Shown here one piece after another: positions 35,435-45,398 of a stretch of 64,000 bases of DNA. The notes beneath the pieces are model-generated. The model searched no databases. It worked only from the letters and a program-made list of their open reading frames with translations, and was not told the origin of the DNA. The stretch comes from Gonatopus flavifemur. Lineage: Eukaryota; Arthropoda; Insecta; Hymenoptera; Dryinidae. The stretch lies in NCBI GenBank assembly GCA_018340375.1, contig JAFFJZ010000016.1, forward strand, positions 6,331,372-6,395,371, read 5' to 3'. A program made the translations under genes and the position numbers. The first letter of the stretch is position 1; every line of letters starts with the position of its first letter.

Positions 35435-35878
35435 ATGGCCGACCCTCCAGAACACACACATTACGGGAATATCATAAAGATTTTACCTCAGTTCGATCCT
35501 GTTGAAGGAGATTTGAATATTGGAGCTTGGATTTCAAAAATCGAAGAATCCCAAGTATTGTTTGAGTGGGATGATGCAGCAACTTGCCATTATGCGTTGG
35601 CGAATTTAGTAGGCGTAGCGAAAAGATGGCGCGATAGTGTACCTGCTGTTGAAAATCCTAGAACATGGGAACAATGGAAAGTGGAATTGAGAACTGAATT
35701 CCCGAGCGATGACGATTCAGTTGCATTACGATTGGAAGCTCAAAATTATAAACGAAAACCGAATCAAAATATCGTTGAATATTATTATGAAAAATTATCA
35801 AAATGTTTAAAAGCAGGAATGCAGAATCGAGAAATGATTCAAGTGATTGTGAGTGGGCTTAATAACGTGAGATTTTAA
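35435..35878 (+). pseudogene. Gypsy gag, right copy
   Basis: 147-residue frame with the retrotransposon gag fold (IGAWISKIEESQVLFEW, then PRTWEQWKVELRTEF and VEYYYEKLSKCLK). It stops at 35878, just before the nucleocapsid frame, so gag is split from its zinc knuckles by a frame change. The start lies 277 bp after the LTR. Confidence 0.88.
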
Positions 35879-35893
35879 GATTTTCTAGGACCC

Positions 35894-36208
35894 TTGAATA
35901 AATATACCACGCGAGGTGCATTGTTGCCAGATTTGAGAAGCGGAGCAACATACATGAAAGAGACGACGAGAACGCTATCTCACAGTAAGCCTATGAACGT
36001 CAAGTGTTTCGCGTGTCAACAAATGGGGCATAAGGCAAATGCATGTACACAAAGCAAGGACGATGGAACAATCGAAATTGAAAAGGAAAAGAGTGAAGAC
36101 AGAACCAAAGGCATAACCAAAGTCGAGTGTTTTAGGTGTGGACAAATGGGACATTTCCCGTTTAATTGTGATAGTGAACTGAAAAAAGGAAGAGATAGTA
36201 AAAATTAA
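35894..36208 (+). pseudogene. Gypsy nucleocapsid zinc knuckles
   Basis: Two CX2CX4HX4C knuckles, CFACQQMGHKANAC and CFRCGQMGHFPFNC, about 40 residues apart. They bind element RNA. Confidence 0.9.
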
Positions 36209-36211
36209 TCA

Positions 36212-36961
36212 TTGCTCTGTGTTAATCAAAATACACATGCGACATATTTCAAAGATGTTCTTTCAAATGGACATAAAGTACAAGGATATATAGATATGGG
36301 ATGTAGTGTTGTGTCTTCACGTGAAGATATTGCCGAGAAAATTAATTCGAGTTATTATGAAACGAAGATGGAGCCTCTCATTGGATATGGTGAGGGAAAG
36401 TTCAACCTCTTGGAATTGTAACGTCAATACTAAGCACAGATGAAGTTGGTGCAAAAGTGGAAATACACATCGTACCGGAAAGTAGTCAGGAAATAGATCT
36501 TCTAGCGGGTCATCTATACACTGAGCATTCAGATGTTATTGTTCTGAGTACAAACAATGAGCTACGGATTGCAGATAATATGAATGACGTTACGAAGATA
36601 GATCCTCATAAAGAAAATTGAGACTGCATTATGGGCGATAGATGCCCAAGTGATACCCCCTAATTCTTCGGGACACGCCACAGTGAAAACAGAGTTCTCA
36701 CAAACAGATATTTCTGTGGAAGGAGGGATTAGAAGCGACGGACATTTGATACCGAGGTGTTCAATAGAAACAGATGGATCGGGCCAATCTGTCATTCCAG
36801 TGTTAAATGTGACTCATAAAGGCTATGAAATTCGGCTAGGCGATAAACTTATGAGAGGAGAAACTTGCGGTCATCCAAATTCGAAGCGGGGAGTGAATAC
36901 AGAGACAATCCTCGAATCAGGAATTGATACTGATGTCGTGGGGAAGGTTAGAGGAGATTGA
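36212..36961 (+). pseudogene. Gypsy protease region
   Basis: YIDMGCSVVSSREDI resembles the retropepsin active-site strand, but with DMG instead of DTG or DSG. Further in-frame material to 36961 (IPPNSSGHATVKTEF, then RRGVNTETIL-like sequence) belongs to the protease-RT connection. A stop at 36421 and frame changes break it. Confidence 0.75.
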
Positions 36962-37420
36962 CTGAATGTTTCGAATGAATTCAAGGATTTGGTTGCTCGT
37001 AACATGAATCAAATTGGTCGTACTACTAAGGCGGGAATGAGCATCGAGCTGACTTCAACGGGACCAGTTTACTTGAGACCATATCGACTATTGTTTCATG
37101 AACGACAACAAACTGCGAAGATGATTGGAGAGCTGAAATAAGCGGACATCGTGGAAGACAGCACCTCACCGTTCGCCAGTCCAATGTTGCTCGTGAAGGA
37201 GAGAAATGGTGACCTGCACATGTGTGTAGATTATCGAAAAATTAATAAGCAGATAAAACGTTGTAAGTATCCGATGCCGCGTATGGATGATCAATTGGAT
37301 CAGCTCTTGTAACTCCGGATGGTCACTATCAATTGAAGTGTATGCCTTCCGGTTTGTGTGATGCTCCAGCCGAGTTTCAGGGGCTTATGAACGTTATGGC
37401 GGATGATTTATTGTCCAAAT
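36962..37420 (+). pseudogene. Gypsy reverse transcriptase remnant
   Basis: Traces in several frames are RPYRLLFHERQQTAKMI, FASPMLLVKERNGDLHMCVDYRKIN and KYPMPRMDDQLDQLL, the order of Ty3/gypsy RT fingers. Stops occur at 37139 and 37310, and the YVDD box region is not recognisable. Confidence 0.85.
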
Positions 37421-38040
37421 GGGCGATGGCTCATTCCGATGTTTTGTTCATCATGACAAAAACTATTCCAGAAGCTTTGTGACGATTAACAGAATTAAAT
37501 ATTCCCAGAGATGCAGGTTCGCCACTGAATTTAAAGAAATGTCACTTTTGAAAAAGAAGTATGGATTATCTTGGGTTGAGAATTTCAAACGGATGTATTG
37601 AACCAGGTCGAGGAAAATCAAAATGTATAAAAGATTTTCCAGTTTTAGAAAAAATAAAAAGTGTTCGTAGTTTCGTAGGTTTGGCTAGTTTTGTTTGGAG
37701 ATTTGTGAAGGGATTTGCTATAATTTCAAAACCATGGACTGATATGCTTATCAAAGATGCAAAATTCGTCAAGGAAGGAGAGCAAATCAGAGCATTCAAC
37801 AAAATTGAAAGGAGATTATTGTCCAAGCCTATTTTAGCTGCATATCATCCGAACGCTAGAACAGGAGTGCATACTGATGCAAGTAGCATAGAGCTAGGTG
37901 CGGTTTTGTTCCAGCAACAACTAGATCAAAAGTTACATCCCGTGAGTTATTACAGTCGCAAAACGACGCGCAAGAATGGGAAATGTCATTCGTTCGGATT
38001 AGAAGCACTGGCAATAGTATGCAGTTTGGAAAAATTGTGA
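37419..38040 (+). pseudogene. Gypsy RT thumb and RNase H
   Basis: FRCFVHHDKNYSRSF and then SVRSFVGLASFVWRF, FNKIERRLLSKPILA and TGVHTDASSIELGAVLFQQ, HPVSYYSRK are typical of the RT thumb and RNase H of this group. The HTDAS motif holds the first RNase H acid. An extra A near 37557 shifts the frame relative to the left copy. Confidence 0.88.
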
Positions 38041-39273
38041 GTGTATTTGTTGGGCACACTAATTGTGATAAAAACAGATTGTAATAGTCTAAAGCAATTA
38101 GAAAATAAGAAAGAGTTGAATCCGAGAATTGGAGGGTCGTTCGTTCGTTTATCGGAATTTGATCACACCATTGATCATGTAGAAGAGGAACAAAATACTG
38201 TTGCAGACTGTTTGAGCAGGAATCCATTCAACCAAGCTCAAGGAACAGAAATAATAGGTTTGCAAATTTTGGGTATGAGAATGAATACGGACTGGGTTGC
38301 TGCTCTGCGACGAGGAGGCCCAGAAATCTTGGCTATAAGAAATAAGTTAGAGGGAGGCGACAGAGATACTCATGAAAAATTCTCAATGTGCAATGCTCGA
38401 GTTCATAAAGTGACAAAAGGTAGATGGCGATTATACATTCCGGATGAATTAAGATATGATGTTGTTGCGGATACACATCGTGCATTATCACAATCGGGTG
38501 TGAATAAAACTCTTGCTGCCGTAAAAAAATATTTTTATTTCCCTAAAATGAGAACTTTTTCAACGGAATATGTGAATCGATGTATCAACTGTTCATACAG
38601 TGAACCAATCAGTGGGAAAAAGCCAGGATTTTTACATCTCTTGTCGAAGGGTGACGCTCCTTCTCATAGTGTCCATATCGACCATTTGGGTCCTTTTGAA
38701 ACAACAAAGACCGATCATAAATATGTACCACCTTTTATTTGCGGATCCAGTGAATATGTAACATTCATACCAGTGGAAAATCTAACGAGGGAGACAACCG
38801 TAAAATACACGGAACAGTTTGTTGTAAATTATGGTAGACAGTTTAGAATTATCACTGATCGTGGTACTGCGTTTGATTATCATACGTTCGAAAAATTTTG
38901 TGATGATCTCGAGATTCAACATGTTAACATTGCAACCGGTACAACTCGCGCAAATGGGCAGGTGGAGAGACTCAATTCGAGCATTTTGAACTGTTTATCA
39001 ACAACATCAAATACTGAAGGTGAAGTTGATTGGGATGATGTATCATATCAAGTTCAATGGGCTATCAATTCAAGTGTGCATAGAGTTACAAAGTGTGCCC
39101 CGGATGAAGTAATTTTCAATTTTAATCTCAGGAATTCGATAATCAATACACTGGGAGATGAAATTGATCAAATCAATGAAACAATGGGCACAGAGACCGG
39201 AACGGATAGCATTAGTCTATTATTGGAAAAGGATCAAGAACAATTGAAAAGGAGATTTTACGATCATCGATAA
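38041..39273 (+). pseudogene. Gypsy RNase H end and integrase
   Basis: A 410-residue open frame. LIVIKTDCNSLKQL and QNTVADCLSRNPF finish RNase H. The integrase follows with an HHCC zinc site (HRALSQSGVNKTLAAVKKYFYFPKM, then CINCS given in parts) and the core acids in VHIDHLGPF, IITDRGTAF and NGQVERLNSS. This gives a complete D-D-E set. The frame ends at 39273, one base out of phase with the remaining C-terminal domain beyond the mariner. Confidence 0.92.
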
Positions 39274-40391
39274 CAACCAGAAATATACAGATTGGTTGAA
39301 AAGTTTTGAAAGCAACAATGAAAGAATGTGTATTTTTTGATAAAATGATTTTTTTCATTCAATATAGTCTCCCATAACTTCAACACACTTATCCCAACGA
39401 TCCTCCAATAGTGGTATACCACCTCTGTAATGATTTTCCGGAAGCTCCGCAAAATACTGTTCCACAACTGCAATTCTTCATTCGACGAAAAACGCTCTCC
39501 ACGAAGGAATTGTTTCAAAGTCCTGACGAGGTAATAGTCGGAGGAAGCCAAATCTGGTGAATGCGGTGGGTGTTCAAGCAATTCATACTTCAACTCGTTC
39601 AGTTTAGCCAGAACACTTGTGTGAACACGTGCATTGTCTTGATGAGAAATGATTCTTTTCTTCCGTAAACCGGGTCTTTTCTCCCGAATTCTTTCATCCA
39701 ACTGATCCAAAAGGTTGCAATAATATTCAGAGTTGATTGTTTCAGCTTTTTCGAGATAATCAATCAACAAAACCCCTTTTGCGTTCCAAAAAACAGATGC
39801 TGAAACCTTTTCTGCCGATGGTTCTGACTTCACCCGTTTTGGAGCTGAACAACTAGCTTCAGTCCACTGTAAACGTTCTTGTTTCAGTTTAGGATCATGA
39901 TGGTAGATCCAAGTCCCGTCCACAGTTACGGAATGACGCGAAAAATCGGTCATATTCTGCTTAAAACGCTCCAAATTACGCTGAGAAATTTGTTTTCGAT
40001 TCAGTTTTCGTTGAATTGTCAACGAATGCGGCACTAACTTTCCAAAAAGCTTTTTCATCTGTAATTCTTCATGTGAAATATGGAGTACTCGTCCATCCGA
40101 GATGCCCATGGTATCAGCAATTTCACGCTTAGTCAAACTCGGATCTTTACATACAATATCATAGACTTGCTCAATGATGTCTGATTTCGTTGCACTTCTT
40201 GGATGTCCACTATGTGATTGATCTTCAACGCTTGTACGACCACGTTTAAACTCTAAAACCCATCGATGTACAATTGGAAATGAAGGAGCAGATTCTTTCA
40301 ACACTTTCTTCATTTTAGTATGAATTTCTGTTGCTGATAAACTCTCCAAAACTGAGAATTTTATCACTGCACGATATTCGGATTCTTCCAT
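39264..40391 (-). pseudogene. Mariner transposase, nearly intact
   Basis: The open frame runs from 40481, but the natural start is the Met at 40391 (MEESEYRAVIKF). Helix-turn-helix regions (LSATEIHTKMKKVL and LTKREIADTMGISDG) precede the DD34D core. The first Asp is in TVDGTWIYHHDP, where the usual DETW has become DGTW. The second is in SHQDNARVHTS and the third in HPPHSPDLASSDYYL. Near 39440 a frameshift replaces the usual C-terminal helix (the lost sequence is visible in the neighbouring frame). It is probably inactive but comparatively young. Confidence 0.92.
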
Positions 40392-40569
40392 TTTCACAAA
40401 ATACACTGACACGTCAACTTCGAATGGCTTGTGAACGAAGAATGAATTGACAGATCGGAATAAAACTGTGTGTGTGTTCAAATGGAGGATGGAATATAAA
40501 AATAGCGTATAAATTTTGATTCCTGTACTGGTTGATAGGTCTCGCTTTCAGAACTTTTCAACCAACCTG
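39288..40569 (-). mobile_element. Mariner element inserted in gypsy
   Basis: Inverted termini are cagattggttgaaaagtt (left) and the complement of caggttggttgaaaagtt (right), flanked by TA at 39286-39287 and 40570-40571. Length is about 1.28 kb, normal for mariner. It separates the gypsy integrase core from its C-terminal domain. Confidence 0.92.
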
Positions 40570-40572
40570 TAT

Positions 40573-40887
40573 TCACCGGGGGATCTTGTATTTCTGAGGT
40601 CTAAACCACATGCAACTGGTAAGAGTAGAAAACTAGAAGTTGAATATCAAGGGCCACATGAACTTGTGGAAGCTTTAGGAAATTATCGTTATTTAATTCA
40701 AGATATAAAAGGAGACCAGCAAAGTCAGCGTTTCTTCACAGGTATGATTGCTGTTGATAGACTTCAAAAAGTCCCCACTGATAAGGATGAGTTGAAATGT
40801 AATTTGAATAAATCTAAGTATGATTTAAGACCAAACCGTAAAATGAATCACGCTTTCAGCGACGAGGACGTTGGGACCGCAGAGTAG
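40573..40887 (+). pseudogene. Gypsy integrase C-terminal domain
   Basis: YSPGDLVFLRSKPHATGKSR and then EYQGPHELVEALGNYRYLIQ form the chromatin- or DNA-binding GPY/F-like C-terminal domain of gypsy integrases. It is cut off from the core by the mariner and one base of phase. Confidence 0.85.
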
Positions 40888-40893
40888 CCGAAT

Positions 40894-41119
40894 TGTCGGT
40901 ATATATAACTATACATATATGTTGCTGTTCGTGTCGCGGTGTGTGTGTGTGAAAGGAGTGGCACGAGCGGTACGTGGCGCGCGCATGAGATTGGACTACT
41001 CCGCGTAGAGAGAGCGTGAGAGAAGCATCCATTCTTTTATATTCATAACTTTTCTTATTAGTGATAAAATCTTCTCGTTCAAAAATTGAATGATGATCTA
41101 ATTATTCGTGAGCCCGACA
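40894..41119 (+). repeat. 3' LTR of the right gypsy copy
   Basis: 226 bp, TGTCGG...CCGACA, clearly diverged from the 5' LTR. Followed by the CAAT target duplication. Confidence 0.9.
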
Positions 41120-41123
41120 CAAT

Positions 41124-41790
41124 ATTTCGTCGATGCTACGTTGGATTATTTCACAACTTCAATTACAGATATCATTCGATCCCATAACTCTACCTTGTGC
41201 TAACTTTGTACAGCCTAAATCGATTGATTTACCGCTGCTTTCCTCATCGTCAGGCACAGTTGATTATTTGCAATCCTGTGACTACAGATTATTTGTCATC
41301 AAATTATTTGATATAAGAATTGGTTCCATTTCAAATCATACAAAGAATCTGAAGGCCTCAATTCGGCATAAACATTCATGATCATGCTCAGTGGATGCAA
41401 AACTATTTCCCATAACTAGTTCTTGTCTAATTTAGATGATCCCAGCCTAATTTTCCAATATGGGTTACATTAGATGTATGTATGTTTTGTACTACATCAA
41501 ACATTTTTCATCGGTCAAAATGAAAAATAAAATATACCAGCATTCAGCAGTTTTCAAGGAATCAATCTGATATTCCCCAATCATTGGATCCTTGAATTGA
41601 CGTGATGGTTTCTTTCAGTAGGGGAGAGGGGCCCTCACTCTTTATTTTTTGTAATTTTTCAGTGAAAGTTAGATGTAGAACATGTGCTTCCTACATGACC
41701 CCAGATAGTATTCAAACAAGTGAATGTGGTTGTTTGATAAATCGAAATATGTTTTATCATGTATTCATTGTTTTTGTAACACCTTACATC
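41124..41790. other. Unassigned stretch
   Basis: AT-rich, no gene seen. A pogo terminus could lie near 41815 (cagggtaaaagtgg), but its partner was not found. Confidence 0.35.
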
Positions 41791-41943
41791 CTGTCCATTT
41801 TCACCCCATCACAGGGTAAAAGTGGACCTTGTTTTCTTTTTAAGGGGTCAAAGTGGACAAGCTTAAGATGTCGGAATAACATAAATATTGATAATTTCAA
41901 CTCATAATCAACTCAGAAAAATCAAAATTAAAATTAAAAACAG

Positions 41944-43240
41944 TCACAGCTCTCCTTGTACCTCCTGTAATATCTGGATGAGGCAATGGGGACTTACATT
42001 CGCGAATGGAGGTTCAACAAATTTGTATGTTTTGTCTTTGTTTTTTTTTAACTTGACAGTGAATTTTTTTCCGATCTTTTCTTTCATGTGGGTAACGAAA
42101 TGTTGGACAGTTTTTTGACTCGCTAACTTAACAAGAATAAAATCATCGATATTCACATTTGTACCATCACAGTTTATTTTTCCCCTGCTACTTCTCGTTC
42201 TGTGTCACTGGATGAATCAGAAAATGAGTTGATACCCCATCGTCACACAGTTTTATGTCGTCAGCATCTTGTGAATCACTTTCGGAACAGTTTTTGAAAC
42301 TTGCATTCCTGATTAGTTCTTTCTTTCTGGTAAGTCTATATCAATTTTTCTTCTACAAGATTTTTTTTTCTTTTTCAATAGTTCTTTTTTCGATTCTTCC
42401 TCGACTCTGTTTTTTTCTCTGAAAGAAAACAGATTTTGTCATCCAACCAGTTAGGGAGGCGAACCCCACACTACCGTTTGGTGCACCAGCAAGGAAAGAA
42501 GATCTCATATTGACTCTTGGATAGACGTATACAGGGGGTATAACATTTCCCGCATAAGTGACAATTTCACAAAAAGTCACAATTTCACCCCTTTCAGCTG
42601 ATACTGTTTGACCTATTTGTTTAGATCCAGTGGGGGCTATCACTCTGGGAGATTGTAAAACAGTTGATAAACCAGACTCATCAACGTTCATTATCCTGTC
42701 AGGTGAAAAGTCATAGTTAGCCCTTACTCTTCCAAGATTTTGCAAAAAAAGATCAACATTGTGTTTTTTGAAGTTTATGTTACGAGCAAGACTAGTATTT
42801 TCGGTTTTTCATGAGCTCAACTTAGGGTGTCTTCTCATAAAACCTTTCATCCAGTCTATTCCTGCCGTTTTCTGAGTTCCCCAATTTTGTGGAAGTTTTC
42901 GTTTTAACTCAATGCCATAGGCATAAGCTCGATCTCTGAGCTGCCTATATGTGAGTCCATACTGTAGCTTGGTTGATTGGATCGAATATTCTCCCAGCAA
43001 CTCCTCTTCTTCCGCAGAAAAAACTTGAAGATGGCTGTACTTTCTCCCTTCATGTTGAGAGACAGTAGGCCCAATATCTGAGATATTAGGCTCTGTTGGT
43101 CCAGGCTTTTTTGAACGCTTGTGCAGCATGGATTCTTTCAGTCCATGCGTAATTGCAGCTAGTCTAATAGTCATGTTCCCATTTCGGATATCTTCGAGAG
43201 CTGCCTTCACTGTTTCTTCTGAAATGTCATGACTACTTGA
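41944..43240 (-). pseudogene. Pogo-family transposase, interrupted and internally deleted
   Basis: Minus-strand order is a psq-type helix-turn-helix (EETVKAALEDIRNGNMTIRL, about 43150-43235), a CENP-B-type DNA-binding domain (AYGIELKRKLPQNWGTQ, then GIDWMKGFMRRHPKL), a TGA stop at 42809, then in the same frame TSLARNINFKKHNVDLF and the DDE start RIMNVDESGLSTV (first Asp) with SAERGEIVTFCEIV and LTGWMTK. The second and third acids are deleted (about 42160-42353). The C-terminal tail (DDFILVKLASQKTVQHF, then YKFVEPPFANVS) is at 41944-42156. The first part is in one frame with the Transib transposase upstream. Confidence 0.88.
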
Positions 43241-44341
43241 ATTAAATGCAATGTCATTTCCTTGACTCTCGCTGGCGATTTCTTCTTTGCCGGCATTATA
43301 AGTCACGAATGTTATTGAAGGTGCAACAATCAAATCTAATGCTTCTCTCGATAGAGTTCTCAATTTTTTTGGTTGAAGTTTTCTGAAACTTGTAATAACT
43401 GGATCTGACGCAATAAAAAACCGGTGAAGAATGTCTTCCATCTTTTTTTTACGACTGCATTTCCACGCAAAATTTTCACGATAGTTCTTTATATATTTAT
43501 TACAGGCCTCCTGGGCCTCTTCTGACATCTGACCAATAGGAAGAAGTGAATTATCATTCATCTTAGCTCCATGAATCAAAACTTTGTGCACCGATGTTGG
43601 CATATAGTACCATGGGTATAGATCGATGAATTTCCGTGCAGTTTGGAGGCAATAATCTTCAAATTTTTTAATCTCTATTCGGTAATCGCAAGAAATCACC
43701 TGACATACAGTGTAAAATCTTTCGATTAGATTTTCATCAACTCCAGTTATTCCTGCAGAGATTGCTGAATCCTCAAAAAAACGCCGCGCTGTATTTCCAT
43801 CATTTGACGAACCATAACCTTGCTTCGGTTCATCAACAATGAGCCCAAGTTCTTCACGAAAACATTGTTGGATAACTGTTTTCCTGCTTTCAACCGCCAT
43901 TTCTTCATCTGGTGCTCGTTTTTGCCATTTTTCAATATCCAATCTATAGGACAAATGCAAAATACACTCGAAAAAACGTATACACGCATGTAATGAGGAT
44001 AAACCGAATCGTAAATTTTCTTCAATCACTGGTTGTTTCAGAGCTTTCTCGATATTATTGAAGTTTTTGGACGTAAGTTTACAAACAAAACATCGCAAAG
44101 GTGATAATGTATTTGTCACCGAATCGCACACCTTGTCATCTACCATTGTGAAAAAAAGTTTATAATTGACTGAAATTTTTCTTCCTTCGATCTCGATTTC
44201 GAAAGGTACCAAGTTTCTTCCTTGTTCTTTAATCAAATTCACTTCTCTAGTTGTTGTGTCAACAGTTTCTTTCAAGAATTGAATACTTATTGGTCGACAG
44301 AATCTTGGTGAAGAAGGCCTCGGATTTTTCCAAATGATCAT
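42809..44341 (-). CDS. Transib (RAG1-like) transposase catalytic part fused in frame to pogo-type DNA-binding domains
   Basis: A 510-residue open frame. Residues 1-340 are the C-terminal part of a Transib transposase, the family from which vertebrate RAG1 is derived. The second catalytic Asp lies in FFTMVDDKVC (68/69), a zinc Cys pair in CFVC (84, 87), the zinc His pair in HKVLIHG (252, 257), and the catalytic Glu in IGQMSEEAQEACNK (274/275). These match the RAG1 zinc ligands and its third catalytic acid in order. Residues 372-505 are a psq helix-turn-helix and a CENP-B domain of pogo type. No stop separates the two. The upstream frame (44338-44772) holds the first Asp but is one frame off. 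Whether this is one gene or an accident of nested insertion cannot be told from sequence alone. Confidence 0.8.
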   Translation of the reverse strand: MIIWKNPRPSSPRFCRPISIQFLKETVDTTTREVNLIKEQGRNLVPFEIEIEGRKISVNYKLFFTMVDDKVCDSVTNTLSPLRCFVCKLTSKNFNNIEKALKQPVIEENLRFGLSSLHACIRFFECILHLSYRLDIEKWQKRAPDEEMAVESRKTVIQQCFREELGLIVDEPKQGYGSSNDGNTARRFFEDSAISAGITGVDENLIERFYTVCQVISCDYRIEIKKFEDYCLQTARKFIDLYPWYYMPTSVHKVLIHGAKMNDNSLLPIGQMSEEAQEACNKYIKNYRENFAWKCSRKKKMEDILHRFFIASDPVITSFRKLQPKKLRTLSREALDLIVAPSITFVTYNAGKEEIASESQGNDIAFNSSSHDISEETVKAALEDIRNGNMTIRLAAITHGLKESMLHKRSKKPGPTEPNISDIGPTVSQHEGRKYSHLQVFSAEEEELLGEYSIQSTKLQYGLTYRQLRDRAYAYGIELKRKLPQNWGTQKTAGIDWMKGFMRRHPKLSS

Positions 44342-44772
44342 GTTTGAATTAGTTTTCTCATCGGAGGAGACAAGTTGTAACGGAACAATTGATGTGAAAA
44401 AATTGTATTATCATATGCCTCGGCGTCAATGAACTTCTGTTTGTGATTGCTTTGGTCAGAAGTCCCATCGCAACCCCATTTACACACCAAATTGAATTCG
44501 ATCATCTTTTCTGTTGGCAAGCTTTTGGTAACTTCCGATTGTACAGTCAATATTCTTTTCAATGTATGATCTGATAATGCTTGGAGTTCAACAGTAGCTG
44601 AGATTTCAGAAATATTTATTCTTGAAATACGTACGATTTTCACAGGTTTCCCTACTGCCCCTTGAATTTTTGGGCTTCCCATTGCCACTGTCAAATTAAA
44701 CGTCTCGGGAACTATACACGGAGAAAACTGGTATAGTAAAATATGGACGGACCAAACATTTGGTCCCTCCAA
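44338..44772 (-). pseudogene. Transib transposase, first catalytic Asp region
   Basis: The frame has FNLTVAMGSPKIQGAVGKPV, then LQALSDHTLKRILTV and CKWGCDGTSDQSNHKQKF, where the Asp after Cys is the first catalytic acid (RAG1-type CDG). The frame overlaps the downstream one by four bases, so a single frameshift separates them. The first 20 or so codons read from a MITE (44716-44926), so the normal N-terminus is lost or displaced. Confidence 0.85.
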
Positions 44773-44926
44773 CCAATCGCATCGTTTTTCTAACTGAACG
44801 CATCGTTGGTTAAACTAAGCGTATTGTAATTCCGATTGAGCCGTTTAGTTATTTTGATTGCGCAGTTTGGTCCGTCTATTATTTACTATTCGCTTAGTGA
44901 TTATCACTATTCCTTTTTCTCCGGGT
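44716..44926. mobile_element. MITE with CACGGAGAAAA ends, in the Transib gene
   Basis: cacggagaaaactgg at the left is inverted at the right as cctttttctccggg. Inside, gaccaaac and gtttggtc also pair. TA flanks both sides. The terminal motif resembles that of the MITE at 60166-60405. Confidence 0.7.
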
Positions 44927-45153
44927 AAGAATCCATACTTCATTCATTTTTGCACCGATGAGCAAAAATCGACTCTTCCCACACCCCCATCTCCCACTAT
45001 ATTCGAGTGCTTCAATTGTATTAGCAAGGTTAAATAATTCCTCGATAATATTATTCTCAAATTATCTAAGTGAACAATATAGTTTTGCGAGATTCAGCGA
45101 TCTCAATGTCTAACTTATTTCGAATGCAAATCACTTCGTGAATAGAAATTTAC

Positions 45154-45294
45154 CTGTCAAATGCGATGGCCACAAGATGCAGGATAGAAGCGGTGCAGCA
45201 TAAAACATCGCTGCTGGTCCACATATCACAAAGTTCCGGTCCAAGCGCCCATTCGTGGGAAACTTCGTACACGGCTCCTGTCAACAATGTTACA
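45154..45294 (-). CDS. Exon of an aminergic GPCR, probably serotonin 5-HT1-type receptor
   Basis: Minus-strand translation gives [15 protein letters not shown], then [17 protein letters not shown] and [13 protein letters not shown], ending in the R of a split DRY motif. This spans the end of TM2, extracellular loop 1 and all of TM3. The Cys in ELCD is the disulphide Cys of class A receptors, and the Asp in SSDVLCC is the amine-binding Asp of TM3. The acceptor (ttgttttag) lies before 45294 and the donor (GACAG|GTAAAT) after 45154. The exon is 141 bp with phase 2 at both edges, so it is symmetric. Among insect amine receptors the 5-HT1 type fits best by eye. The receptor would sit in the plasma membrane and lower cAMP through Gi. 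No other exon of the gene was found in the window, so an isolated or decayed exon cannot be excluded. Confidence 0.82.
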
Positions 45295-45398
45295 CTAAAA
45301 CAAACACGAAACCAAGAACGACTTGTACGGTAGACGGGAAATATGCAAATACAGTCCGTGTCGATCTTTACATGAGATTTCATGAACCGAGAGAACAG

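Larger units (their letters stand above)
34534..38211 (+). repeat. Right arm of the 3.68-kb inverted duplication
   Basis: Mirror of 29709-33385. It includes about 400 bp outside the gypsy LTR, so the duplication happened after gypsy inserted. The right border falls inside the gypsy RNase H coding region with no repeat boundary there. Confidence 0.9.
34931..41119 (+). mobile_element. Ty3/gypsy retrotransposon, right copy, full length but decayed
   Basis: Two LTRs of 228 and 226 bp (34931-35158, 40894-41119) begin TGTCGG and end CCGACA. The 4-bp sequence CAAT lies directly outside both (34927-34930 and 41120-41123), a target duplication of the size expected for this superfamily. Internal order is gag, zinc knuckles, protease, RT, RNase H, integrase, the Ty3/gypsy order. 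A mariner interrupts the 3' end of the integrase region. The LTRs differ at many sites, so the insertion is old even though the inverted duplication is young. Confidence 0.92.

Noticed and set aside
32458..35461. Paired 85- and 74-residue frames antisense to the gypsy leaders
   Set aside because: Mirror-image antisense readings of the LTR leader and the start of gag, without domain features.
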